Of a stretch of 64,000 bases of DNA, positions 47,671-57,800 are shown one piece after another (the stretch's first letter is position 1; every line of letters starts with the position of its first letter). Where the stretch lies: positions 2,728,001 through 2,792,000 of the forward strand of contig CP085825.1 in assembly GCA_020809705.1 (NCBI GenBank), given 5' to 3'. Position numbers and translations under genes: made by a program. The stretch comes from Calonectria ilicicola. Taxonomy: Eukaryota > Ascomycota > Sordariomycetes > Hypocreales > Nectriaceae. The notes under the pieces were generated by a model. That model searched no databases, was not told the DNA's origin, and saw only the letters and a list, made by a program, of their open reading frames with translations.

Positions 47671-49110
47671 ATGTCCACCACCATGACATTACGAGGCAAA
47701 GCCAGCGTCTACGCCGGTGCTGCCCTTCTACGACTCTTTCTTTTTCTTGCATTTCCCGGTCTGCCCGACCTTCTCACTGGCCGTGTGGAAATCTCAACAC
47801 CCGTGACCAGCTTCAAGAGATGTACGAACATGCTGCCCTCCCCCTCCCCCTCATCCACATCGCGTCCCAGCTCCATGGCGGACAAGCAACATGCACAGTA
47901 GCTAACCTTCAATCCCTATTGCAGTACAGGAGGGATTGTTCCTTTACACCAACAATGTCTCCCCTTACGATGGCGGTGTCTACCACCAGGCCCCGCTACT
48001 GCTCCCCTTGTTCTCGCTCCTCCCAGACGTGAAGACCTGGCCCATCTTCACCCACCTCCTCTATATCGCCGTCGACATTCTGATCGCCGATGCCCTCTAC
48101 AAAATTGCCGAATCTGGCGAAGCTGGAAGCTCGAGACTATACACATCCCCGCGTCGAGCGAAGAAGTGGTGCGGAATTGTCGTTGCTGCAGCGTGAGTAG
48201 ACCCCCCCACGCACCGAGAGATCGTTTGACGATGATGCTAAGATCCCACAGGTTCCTCTTCAGCCCATATACCATCGCGACATGCATAGGCCGCTCGACC
48301 AGCGTCTTTACATCATGCGCAATCCTTCATGCCATCGCCAAGGCCATCCAAGGCTCTCCTCTGAACGCCATGGTGGCCATCTCGTTTGCCTCCTACCTCT
48401 CCATGTATCCGATCCTCCTCCTCCCACCTCTTGTTCTCCTCGCAAACGACCGACAGCCTGAGAAGCGACGAATTGCTTCAACTATTCAATTCGCCGCTAA
48501 GAATGTTCTCGTGGTGGTGGGGTGCATTACAATCTTGCTTGCCATGTCGTTTGTGCTCGCTGGTAACTCGTGGGAGTTTCTCGCACGTACCTACGGCATT
48601 CAGCTCACCTTGTCGGATCTCGCGCCCAACGTTGGCCTCTGGTGGTACTTCTTTATCGAAATGTTCGACTCATTCCGGGCCTTCTTCCTTGGCGTTTTCT
48701 GGCTTCACCTCGCATCTTACCCTCCAGCACTATGCATCCGGATTCGTCCACAGCCTCTAGCTGTCCTAACTATCCTCCTCGGCACCTTTTCCATCTTCAA
48801 GCCGTATCCATCAACCGCCGATGCCAGCCTCTTCCTAGCCATGATTCCCCTTTTCCGACACTTGTTCCCTCTCATGCGCTACTCTTTTGTCGCCACTTCG
48901 ACCCTCCTCTATGCCTCGTTCCTCGGTCCAGCCTTCTACCACCTCTGGATTTATGCCGGCAGCGGCAACGCCAACTTCTTCTACGCCATCACTTTAGTCT
49001 GGAGCCTGGGGCAGAGCTTGTTAGTCACTGACTTGACCTTTGCGTTACTGAGAGACGAGTGGGAGATTGAGAGACCCGAAATGGTTGGCAAAGAGATTCG
49101 ACAGATTTAG
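47671..49110 (+). CDS. GAB1: GPI transamidase subunit Gab1 (PIG-U family)
   Basis: Three exons (47671-47821, 47925-48192, 48252-49110) give 425 aa. The first intron (GTACGA...TTGCAG) splits a Leu codon and restores the family motif TPVTSFKRLQEGLFLY; the second joins VVAA to AFLFSPYTIATCIGRS. NVSPYDGGVYHQAPLLLPL, YLSMYPILLLPPL and NVGLWWYFFIEMFDSFR are diagnostic of Gab1/PIG-U, and there are about nine hydrophobic segments. The protein sits in the ER membrane within the five-subunit transamidase that attaches GPI anchors to proteins. AATAAA lies 13 nt after the stop. GWT1, also in this window, acts earlier in the same pathway. Confidence 0.94.
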
Positions 49111-49325
49111 AGTCGTCTGCCAAATAAACATGCAGACAGGATATATGAGGTATCCGTGTATTGCAAGAGTGTCTCACGCATAGCAACGTGTAAAAGAGCA
49201 TCTAGATATTATAGTTTAGTAACCCAATTTCATTAATGGCGTCATCATCCCTTGTCTATATTTTAGCGATTTTCCTGCGCGGGTAGATTTTACAATGATA
49301 TTACAGGCCGAGAGGAGTATTGAGT

Positions 49326-50672
49326 TTAATCAACTTCTGTATCCGTCTCAACAATCCGAGCTTCGCCGGACGCCAAACCGGGCGAACTTATCGGAGCTTG
49401 ATATCCTCCAAGTACGCTTCCCAGCATTGAGCCAAGCTCTCCAAACTGGCTCAATTTTGATCGATTTCGCTCTGCTCGCCACAGTTGCGTCCTAGCCCCA
49501 AACGGCTGTAGAGCTTTGTAGAACTGCAACCCATAACCAACAGCAGCACCTGTAACCATGAGACCCATGGCCATCATCAATGTTTTGCCATCAACACCCG
49601 TAATGTTTTGTTCTGCTCGCCGCCTCTTTTCAGAAGCATACTCGTCTCCAATGCTGGGGGCGTTGAGAAGTACCGAATCAAAAGTCCGGGCACATAGGCG
49701 GAGTCCTGTGACATGTTGGGCCTCTACCCAGGGAAGATTGCCAGGCTTCTCTAGGCATGTTGATTTCATATCATCCACAAACTTCGATAACCTGGGGGCT
49801 TTATCTACTATCCAGTCTCTCAGGAACGACCGGGGCACCGGGGCATCTCTCATGAGGGCCAGATATGCAAAAGCTAGGCAATCTAGCGAAGTTGGGTTAT
49901 GTGTGCCAAAGAAGGTGAGTGAGTTTTCCTCCCTCGAACTTGTCAATACATCATCCAACACAGAGAGACAATACTCAGTCAAGGCAAACAGTCTAATAGC
50001 GACAGTTTGCTCAGGGGTCATCTCTTCTGTAACCGTCTTCTTTGTCCGGGCAGGAATATGCCGGCGAAAAGTCTCAGGGAGAGCATCCCTTCCCGCCGTC
50101 AAGTGCAAACTTCCGTTGGGATCAAAGTCAGTATCCAATTCAGCAAAGCCCAGGTGCTCAACTCGCTTAACTGCCTCCGCGTGGATGAGCGGCGGAACGG
50201 TCCAAGTCAATGGGAATGGCAACAGGGAGCTAAAGGCAGGGCGGGTGGCTGCGGACCAGTTCGCAGCCGACACATAGAGGGACAGATCCAGGAGGGGGGA
50301 GGCGTGGGCGGCCAAAAAGCTTCCGTAGGCAACGCGGTCGGCTTGCTGGATGGAAGTCAAAGTCCTATCCTCTCCGGCGCAAAGGAAGTTTGCGGCCAGG
50401 TAGTCGACAATAGGCCAGTAGCCGCTTGTCCAAACGCCATCATGTTTGAGTGCGGGGAGAGAAGCTGGGGTGGTCAGCCGACAAGGTTTGGTCTGGGGTT
50501 GATCTTGTGGAGTAGTCATCATACTAGATGGACTGACGGAGGGATCGTTGCTGGGGACGATACGCCAGTCGGCCGCGGGCAGGCAGCTGTGGAGGTATGC
50601 GATGATGGCGAGACACTCCGGGTCGATGGACGGGAGTCCAAAGGCGGAACCCCAGACGTGGAGCTCAAGCAT
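49326..50672 (-). CDS. SAM37: Mitochondrial outer-membrane SAM complex subunit, Sam37/metaxin-like
   Basis: A single exon encodes 448 aa. The N-terminus (MLELHVWGSAFGLPSIDPEC) is the thioredoxin-like start shared by Tom37/Sam37 and metaxins. LPALKHDGVWTSGYWPIVDY and FFGTHNPTSLDCLAFAYLA match the GST-like N- and C-terminal halves. A hydrophobic segment near residues 370-393 (LMMAMGLMVTGAAVGYG) may anchor the protein in the outer membrane, and a basic/Gly-rich tail follows. With Sam50 and Sam35 it inserts beta-barrel proteins. The upstream region carries an ~80-bp block and an E-box element that recur at 52.7 kb. It converges with GAB1, with 215 bp between the stops. Confidence 0.9.
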   Translation of the reverse strand: MLELHVWGSAFGLPSIDPECLAIIAYLHSCLPAADWRIVPSNDPSVSPSSMMTTPQDQPQTKPCRLTTPASLPALKHDGVWTSGYWPIVDYLAANFLCAGEDRTLTSIQQADRVAYGSFLAAHASPLLDLSLYVSAANWSAATRPAFSSLLPFPLTWTVPPLIHAEAVKRVEHLGFAELDTDFDPNGSLHLTAGRDALPETFRRHIPARTKKTVTEEMTPEQTVAIRLFALTEYCLSVLDDVLTSSREENSLTFFGTHNPTSLDCLAFAYLALMRDAPVPRSFLRDWIVDKAPRLSKFVDDMKSTCLEKPGNLPWVEAQHVTGLRLCARTFDSVLLNAPSIGDEYASEKRRRAEQNITGVDGKTLMMAMGLMVTGAAVGYGLQFYKALQPFGARTQLWRAERNRSKLSQFGELGSMLGSVLGGYQAPISSPGLASGEARIVETDTEVD

Positions 50673-50827
50673 GACTCTAGCAAGATTGCAGCCAGCAATC
50701 AGGCGATGGTAGTCGCAGATGAGACAACTGGGGCCCTTGTACGTGTGAGAGTATGAGTGAGTGGTGCTGCGATCCCAATGGAATCCTGGGAAACTGTTTC
50801 CGCCTTGGCCCTGTGTGCTGCAAAGTG

Positions 50828-50905
50828 CCCAGCCTTGTTACAGTTGGCGCCTTGTGATGCTAGCCCTGGCTCGAAGCCACAGTGCATAGTGGCACGTGAT
50901 GGATG
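50828..50905 (+). repeat. Copy A of a duplicated ~80-bp block, upstream of SAM37
   Basis: The segment starting CCCAGCCTTGTTACAGTTGG and ending at GCACGTGATGG matches 52660-52740 at roughly three positions in four, with a small gap. It lies 156-233 bp upstream of the SAM37 ATG, so it is probably part of that promoter. The shared core includes CGAAGCCACAG and the E-box. Confidence 0.6.
50892..50902 (+). promoter_or_regulatory. E-box element GCACGTGATGG upstream of SAM37
   Basis: Same 11-mer as at 15414 and 52727, matching Cbf1-type RTCACRTG on the other strand. It is 220 bp upstream of the SAM37 ATG, almost the same distance as the GWT1 copy (229 bp). Confidence 0.45.
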
Positions 50906-52659
50906 GGCCTCAAAGAGCGCTGACCAGCAAGCCTGTCTGAGACTAACCCTTAGTCTCGGGTCTACTACCAGGACGGGAGGGGAAACTCGCAAAGAATCCT
51001 GGAGACTGACGGCATAAATCTCAAGGAGAATTTAAGGGGAAATCGAAAGTTGATATTTGGGAATTGACACGAGAGGTAGATGCGCAACCATGCCTATGAT
51101 GGAAAAAATTTTAAAAACCTGGTTGGACAGAAATTTGCAAAAAACGGCACGATAGCACAATACTGCAACCCTCCCATGAAGAAATATCCAAGGGCCACTA
51201 ATCTTGCCACAACCTTGTAGGGCGTTTTTAAGTACTATTGGTGATATACTACTAAGCAGCCACTCGCTAGTGAAAACTCACTCGTGCCAGGGAACGATTG
51301 TGTGCTGAAACGCATAGGTTCAATAGAACAATCGTATTTTTATGCATCACCTTATCCTTCCACTGTACGATTCATTGTCTACGCGAATGAGAGCCTAGAT
51401 TTTGCCACTTTTTGCATTCCATTGTGGCAGCCTTTCCGGCGGGCCGATTCTCTCTAGTCAAATAGTGCCAATCAAAACAGGGAACTAGTGTCATCGACAT
51501 TGACAACGACAACTCTGACTCATTAGCGCAACATGGTACATCGAAAATCGACAACTGGATGCACAACTCACAGGTCCAAAGACTAATGTCTCAACATTTA
51601 TTGAGATCATCCAGAACTAAATGGCCAGAATCCTTTCAACGCCACCTGAATAATGCAGTACAACCCAAGGAAGTAGTGCCAAGCTAAGCAAGCGAATGCT
51701 GTAGTCGCATTACAAAAGCGAAATTAGCTTGCCAACTCAGATGCGACTGAAAATTATACCAACATATGGGGGGTTCAGTCCACTATTGTGACAGATGTTT
51801 CCTGTGGCCATGTTGCATCAGCCAGGCATCCCCTCTTCTCCGTCTATATCGTGAGGTCGATACCAATTAGTGTATATACAATTAGAAGAATCATTCAGAT
51901 TAGGTTTTGGGTTCTAATAATACATCACGCGACAATTAAATGGGATGGTTTTGTCACCCAATGTTTGCGTTGATGTAGGAATTATATTCCAAACTCTTGG
52001 TTAGAAAAGTTAGGGTAGCCTCAACGCTGAACTATCTTCCAGGAACCACATGCAAAACCAACCAAACAAACAAAACGAATAAACAAATGAGAATATGAAA
52101 TAAATAAATAAAATAAAATGGAAATGACAGATCAAGAGCAATGATAAATAACCTTGTCTGTTCTGCTGCCTGCCGGGTTACGAACGGGCGTTGCTTATCT
52201 GCTCATTGCAAACGAAGGCCCGGTATCATCACGAGAACAACAAGATAATCCGGAAACGAATATCCCAGTTAATATCACATGCTGAATCTTGTGGGGCCTT
52301 TCAGCGATTTCCATCTGTAGACACGGATCAAGCACCATGTCAAGACACGGCAAGAGAGCGGGTTCTGGTGCCAAATCCTGGAGGCATCCCACTAAGCACT
52401 ACTGTACACACAGGAGAGATAAGGTTAGCTCTCTCCCCAGGACCCCATCCTCCCATGCAAGCTTGATGCCCAAAATAATCACGTCAATCCGAAGAATGGG
52501 TACCGTGGCCAAAAGGTTCAGGATTAACTTCCATCAGGCATGAAAAAACGGCCATACTAAGCGGGAATCTGGACCAGGCCCGCCGCATCTTCCTATTCCT
52601 CTGGGTACTATCTAAAAATGCCCCAAGCAACGCAACGCAACTTAGACCTGAGCTCGGTC

Positions 52660-52740
52660 CCCAGCCTCGTTACAGTTCGCGCCCAGCGCAGTTAGCCCAG
52701 CTTTGACCCGAAGCCACAGCGCGTATGCACGTGATGGGCG
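52660..52740 (+). repeat. Copy B of the duplicated ~80-bp block
   Basis: CCCAGCCTCGTTACAGTTCG, then GTTAGCCC, CGAAGCCACAGCGC and GCACGTGATGG appear in the same order as in copy A. No recognisable gene follows on either side, which suggests a promoter remnant, a dispersed repeat, or the promoter of an unseen transcript. Confidence 0.6.
52727..52737 (+). promoter_or_regulatory. Third GCACGTGATGG element
   Basis: This E-box copy lies inside duplicated block B. It is the only one of the three without a recognised gene close by. Confidence 0.35.
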
Positions 52741-54149
52741 TTTAACTGCGTCGAAGCAGCAGCGGGGCACAGCCAAGCCGGTTCCAGCTGATATTCGCGA
52801 GGGGAACGAGTGCACTATTGATGTATGATGATGACGGTTCCTTGTTGCTCAGCTGCCACACCCCTCACGGACGCTCCCCCGGCTAATGATGGTGGCAACC
52901 TTTTTCCCCTGAGCACGAACCCGAGTGACTGGGATGAGCTCTGAGTGGTATGAGAAACGTGGGTGAAGCTTGGTAATGCGACCACACGCTACTCAACTTG
53001 TACCTGATTGGCATGCTCGTGCCTTGGAACTGGTCTCAGGCGCCCGTGCCAGAGGACGGGAGAGGGGAAGTGCCAAATGAGAGGGGAGCAATGGAAACGA
53101 TGGGAGCCCGCCATGTTCATCAGTTGCCTTTGCTAGGTCGCAGCATCTTTCAACCTGAGTTTGACCTCGCCACAAAGGGCAACCAGAGCGATTCCCAGAA
53201 CTGCCAAGATAAACACTCTTGCGGGCGGTGTGCGAGCGTTTCATTCCGCAATCGCGGTCGAGGTCTCTGCAGCTATGATTTGACTCCAGGATTTCGGCTG
53301 TGAGCCAATCATGGCTCGGATCCCGCCCGTCGAGGCCTCTCGCCGAGGCTTGGGAAACTTTCCACACGGTTGACCGGGTCCAACCCGGACATAATTAGGG
53401 GGGCAGCCAGCTATTGAAAGATCTCATGGATTATAGCGATCACCGGCCCGGACGGGCGTAAGCTTCATCTGGGGCGTAGAATGATGACGACAGCTACACC
53501 CTCCAAGAATATCTAAGCGAACTCTAGCATCATGGGGATACGCAGTAAACACTAGGCAGCCAGATGCAGCAAGAGCGGGGGAATATGGTGAGCTCCAAGC
53601 TGGGCGCGTGTCAGCTGCTGGATCGACGCTGCACATGGTAACACCAAGGATGCACGAGGCTGTGAGCAGCCTCCCAAGTCTTGGGGTGGGAGGGCTCGGC
53701 TAGGCTCAGAATTGCCATTTCGAGGGCTTGTGAGACAAGGGTGAAGAGCATCACGAGGTACGATCGGGAACAGGGATGGTCACAGTTAATGGGGTAAGAA
53801 AGTGTGTAAGATAATTGTAGCCATGATAAAATTCAATTGTTGCGTAAATAATGCTGGTATCTTCTCCGTATCCGTGTCGGCACTGAGTGATCAGCGGACG
53901 TAGTAATCATCCAGTCCTAACCTCTTTGCACTCAGTGAGTCAAATACCCAACCCAAATAATTCTATAGTTTCCCAACCCGACGTGTTCATCGTAATATCA
54001 ACCGCCATCAACATGCAGAGCATGGAAGATGGCGAGGAGTGTGGTATGTGTTGTAAGACGCCGTATTATGCCTCTCTAAAAATACAGTTCCCAAAAGATC
54101 AAATGCCCTCCCAAATAGACGTGTATAGCGAAGCCCAAGGGGATTAAAG

Positions 54150-54530
54150 TTTATATGGTACAGTAAGACGGTGAGCTTCTAGGGAAGCCCCCATCGCGAA
54201 GTGAAGCGTTGTTTTTCCGGTCGGGCCAGCCAATGCCGGGTGAAGTGCTGTGTTGCCGAGGCCCTTTATGCGGCCGCCTGCTGGATAGAAGTCTGCCAGA
54301 GACGAGTGCAAATCCGGTGAAAGCAAGCGAGTTGATTCGACAGTGTGTGTCGAAGTGGCTGCAGATTGATGCATGGCCAGCTCAAGAAAGCAAATTGGTG
54401 ATTAGGTGCATGAGCAGAATGGAGTCGCGCAGGTCGCGCATGCATATGCGCAAGCGCGCAATAGACAAGGCGATCCCGAGCGAACTAGATTTGTGTAACA
54501 GTGTGCGCTGGCCAAGCGAAGGGCTAAGGC
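54150..54530 (-). pseudogene. Possible relic of an ankyrin-repeat gene
   Basis: Minus-strand translation, broken by stops and in two frames, shows three GxTxLH-like pieces typical of ankyrin repeats: GQRTLLHKSSSLGIA near 54500, and GNTALHPALAG followed by GKTTLHFAMGAS near 54190-54240. Normal ankyrin repeats are 33 aa and these pieces are not evenly spaced, so the case is weak. If real, it is a small decayed fragment with no surviving start or end. Confidence 0.25.
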
Positions 54531-54563
54531 CGACTTCTCTCTCCTAAAGGAGAGAGAAAGTCG
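54531..54563. repeat. 33-bp near-perfect palindrome
   Basis: CGACTTCTCTCTCCT is followed by AA and then by AGGAGAGAGAAAGTCG. The arms are complementary over 15 bp with one extra base in the right arm, giving a strong hairpin with a tiny loop. It abuts the ankyrin-like relic on its upstream (minus-strand) side. Confidence 0.8.
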
Positions 54564-54757
54564 AAATCCATTGTTGTATTGACTTGTTTAGCCACGCTTG
54601 GGCAGAGGAGGAAGAGGTCGGCTAGGAGGGGGGCCGGGGCAGGGAGGAAGCTGCGAGGGTCGCTGAGCAGGCATGTTGATTGTTTGAGTTGCTGTCAAGC
54701 GTTCGAGTAGTTGTTTGTATGGTGAGGAACTGAGGGTTAGGGCTCAGTTCGTGTTGT

Positions 54758-54762
<5 letters not shown>

Positions 54763-54833
<71 letters not shown>
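54763..54833 (+). repeat. (TAG)n / (CTA)n trinucleotide microsatellite
   Basis: About 23 uninterrupted TAG units are flanked by TGG-type degenerate triplets. Long chance frames such as poly-Val and poly-Tyr come from this tract and are not genes. Confidence 0.95.
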
Positions 54834-54842
<9 letters not shown>

Positions 54843-57800
54843 TGGTGAGAGTACTCGAGTAGTAGTTGTGAATAGACAAGAGGCTTTGATGGTATGCAGA
54901 GCAAGAGCAAGATCAAGTTTGAATGAAGCTTGAGAGTCGAGGTGATTCGAATTGATGGTGATGAAGTGTCTGGTCAAAGGCCATGGAGGAGAGGGCGACG
55001 GCTGCCTTTTGTAATCTCTCGCCGTCTGGTGTTTGCTCATTTCTAGCGAAAAGGCAATCTAGAGTGAAGCAGCCAGGGCGAGCAGGGCAATGAGCCGACA
55101 GGGGAGGGGGGTGGCAGCTGGCGCAATGGGACGGGGATGGGGGTGAAGGGGCGTGCCTGTTGCACAAGGGGGGTCCAGCGTACAACTACGTCGGGCTCAA
55201 TAATGAAAGGTGGGCTACGCTCATCTCGTACGAGGAGGTACATACGTCAGAAAGTGTACACGGACGCGAGGTACCTGGGGCAGCGGTGCCCCTAGTACCC
55301 ACACGGCCGCTCTTGGTCGGTGACGCACAGTGGGACTCGAGTGCAACAAAGGAAATTGACACAGGCGTGAGCGACATGGACGCACCCCTGGCACAACACG
55401 GCGCTCTGGCGAGTCTGAGTAGTGACCCTGGGCAGACCGCCCCCCCTGTCGCCAGGTTCAGCGCCAAAGCCAGCGCACCACAGCACTATTCGAGTTGCGT
55501 TTGGAGCGAGTCCGTTTCCAGTGCCAGATGCGGCGGTGGCTACTCTCTGCTTTCTTTGCCCTGTGTTTTGGCTCCGCCGCTATTTGGTGCTCGCTCGCTT
55601 AATCATCCAGTGCTCGCCGAGCTGATGCTTGCACGCCTGCACTTTCAACCTCATTGAGCTAGGCAATATGTGGATGTGGATGCGATTGTAATGATCGGAG
55701 GCCACAGGAAAGACAGGAGGGGAAGGGAGGGTGGGTTGCTTTTTGCCCTATGCTCTCAGCCTCCCTGCTGTGCGACGAGTCGACCCGTCATACATACAGA
55801 CAGGCTACAGGCTGACGGCTTGCAGCCCACGCCATACATGCTTCCCACACAGCCCTCTCAGCTCCGTGGCTGTTAAGATAGGAATAGACTTAAACGTGTG
55901 AGGCAACCAAGATTACTCTGCACAGCATAGGCATAGCATCACAGCTACAGGAACAGGAACAGGAACAAAGGTGGCGGAGGTTGCCGCAACCCAGTTGTCC
56001 GAAACCCTCATTCCAGTCAAAGTACACACCAACGTTGGTGACTTTAGGCGAGCGAAACTCTCAACCTGCAGGGCACGTCTTGCGAAGAAACACCAACACA
56101 CAATGACCAAAGGAAAAAATTAAAAATAAAAAATTGCGGCCCTAGCAACAAAGGAGAACCACTCCGGGCCACTTTTGGGCGATGGGAAGTCCCACCGAGT
56201 TTTGGAACGCATGGAAGCTCTTTGGAAGAACTCCTAGCGCCAAATTTCTTTCTTTCTCGGACTGGCAAGGCAGGCTGGTCTTCTCGCCAGCCTGGGGAGT
56301 GGGGACTGGGGAGATGGCTGGGGAGACTAAGGCGCTGGTGGTTATGACATCCAATTTCACAATTGATGACCTGTCATTCCTGGCCAGGTTAGAGCATTCT
56401 AGGGGGTGTACCGTCCCAGGCGAGATCAGACTCCCCCCAAAGGTGAGCCAGACAGCAGTGCTCAAGTGCCTAAACGCACCTGCAACAAAGACGAAAAAAG
56501 AAATCGGGCCATGGTCGAAACATGGCCTAGGCCTTTGACAGCATCTGCCGTTGTTCCTGAATGCCGGACGCCGAAAACAGTGCGCTACAGCCCTTTGTTT
56601 CCCCTTTCCCACGCGGCCCCCTCTGCAGCCCGGACGGATACTCTCTGTGCTCCGTATCACAAGAAAAGCTGAGACCAGGGGCCCAGGCAATGGAAACCCA
56701 CGCCCCATCGCGCATGCGAACGGCAATTTAGCAAGAGGGTCACCTGCCGCTCAACAATAATCCCTCTTACACTCGCTGGTGGAATGGGCTCCGTAGTGAA
56801 AAATGCTGACCGCCTAAACGACCAATGCTGGATTATGTCTTGGCCATTACACAGCCTGCGCAAAGTCTAGGGCTTCTGCAGCAAATCAGATTTCGGCTTA
56901 CAACCACGATTTTCTTATTGCGGGCTTCGCTCGGTTTGTTGCTGCTGTTGGTGTAAGATATGATGTAGACGGCGGGCACAACAGTCATGCGCGCCAGTTC
57001 TGGAACATGGACCAGGTGCTTTTTCTTGTCTCGTGTTGGCCTTCACCTGCGCAAGCAATCGTGTCCCCCGTATCATTTCATTAGACACGTAATGTTCTAT
57101 ATTCGTAGAGCGAAACTTCCAGAGCTTCCGGGCACTAACACACAAGCCAACGTCCGTTTCAGGGTGTCCTTGACTTGGCTGCCATGTCCGTTTCTCCACG
57201 TGCTGGCGGACGAAGGCGGCGTAGGGCTCGCACCGCCCGCATTCCAGTGGGTTGCAACTCCCATTTGCAACGGGCGAGCTAAGCTTGGGTGAAACGGGCC
57301 TGGCGAAAAGGTCCCCTCCATGTTTCCAATCGCATCTCTAGGCCAAACCCGAGCTGGCAGCGACTCAGGCATACCCGCTGCAGTCGGGCTTCACCGTCAA
57401 GTCGTCATGTCCTGATGGCGACAGCAAACATGGCTGCAAATTGCGAGAAGAGAAGGGCTTCGGCACCCGGCTCGGCCAGTTCTTGGCCGCGGGGTAGACC
57501 CAATTCCGGATGAGGCGTCTGGCTCTCTCTTGTGCCGAAAGCAAATGCATCAACGAATTACAGCTACGAGGCAATCAATAGCCACCACCATGTCTGAGCC
57601 GGTATTCCGTATGACGCAAATAGAAGCCGCCGCAGGCAATGGGAATGCTCCCCGGGGCAAAAAAGTAAACACCAAGCGAGGGCATTCAGATGCCGCTGTC
57701 TGATTTGTTCCCAGCAGCTGCGCTGCGACAGTGACCCCGCCTCGTTGTTGCTTTTCCTTTGTTTCCCAGCTCGCATGCACTGCGCCATGAATCCTACACA

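Noticed and set aside
54622..55040. Frames containing poly-Tyr, poly-Val or poly-Thr
   Set aside because: They are direct translations of the TAG microsatellite.
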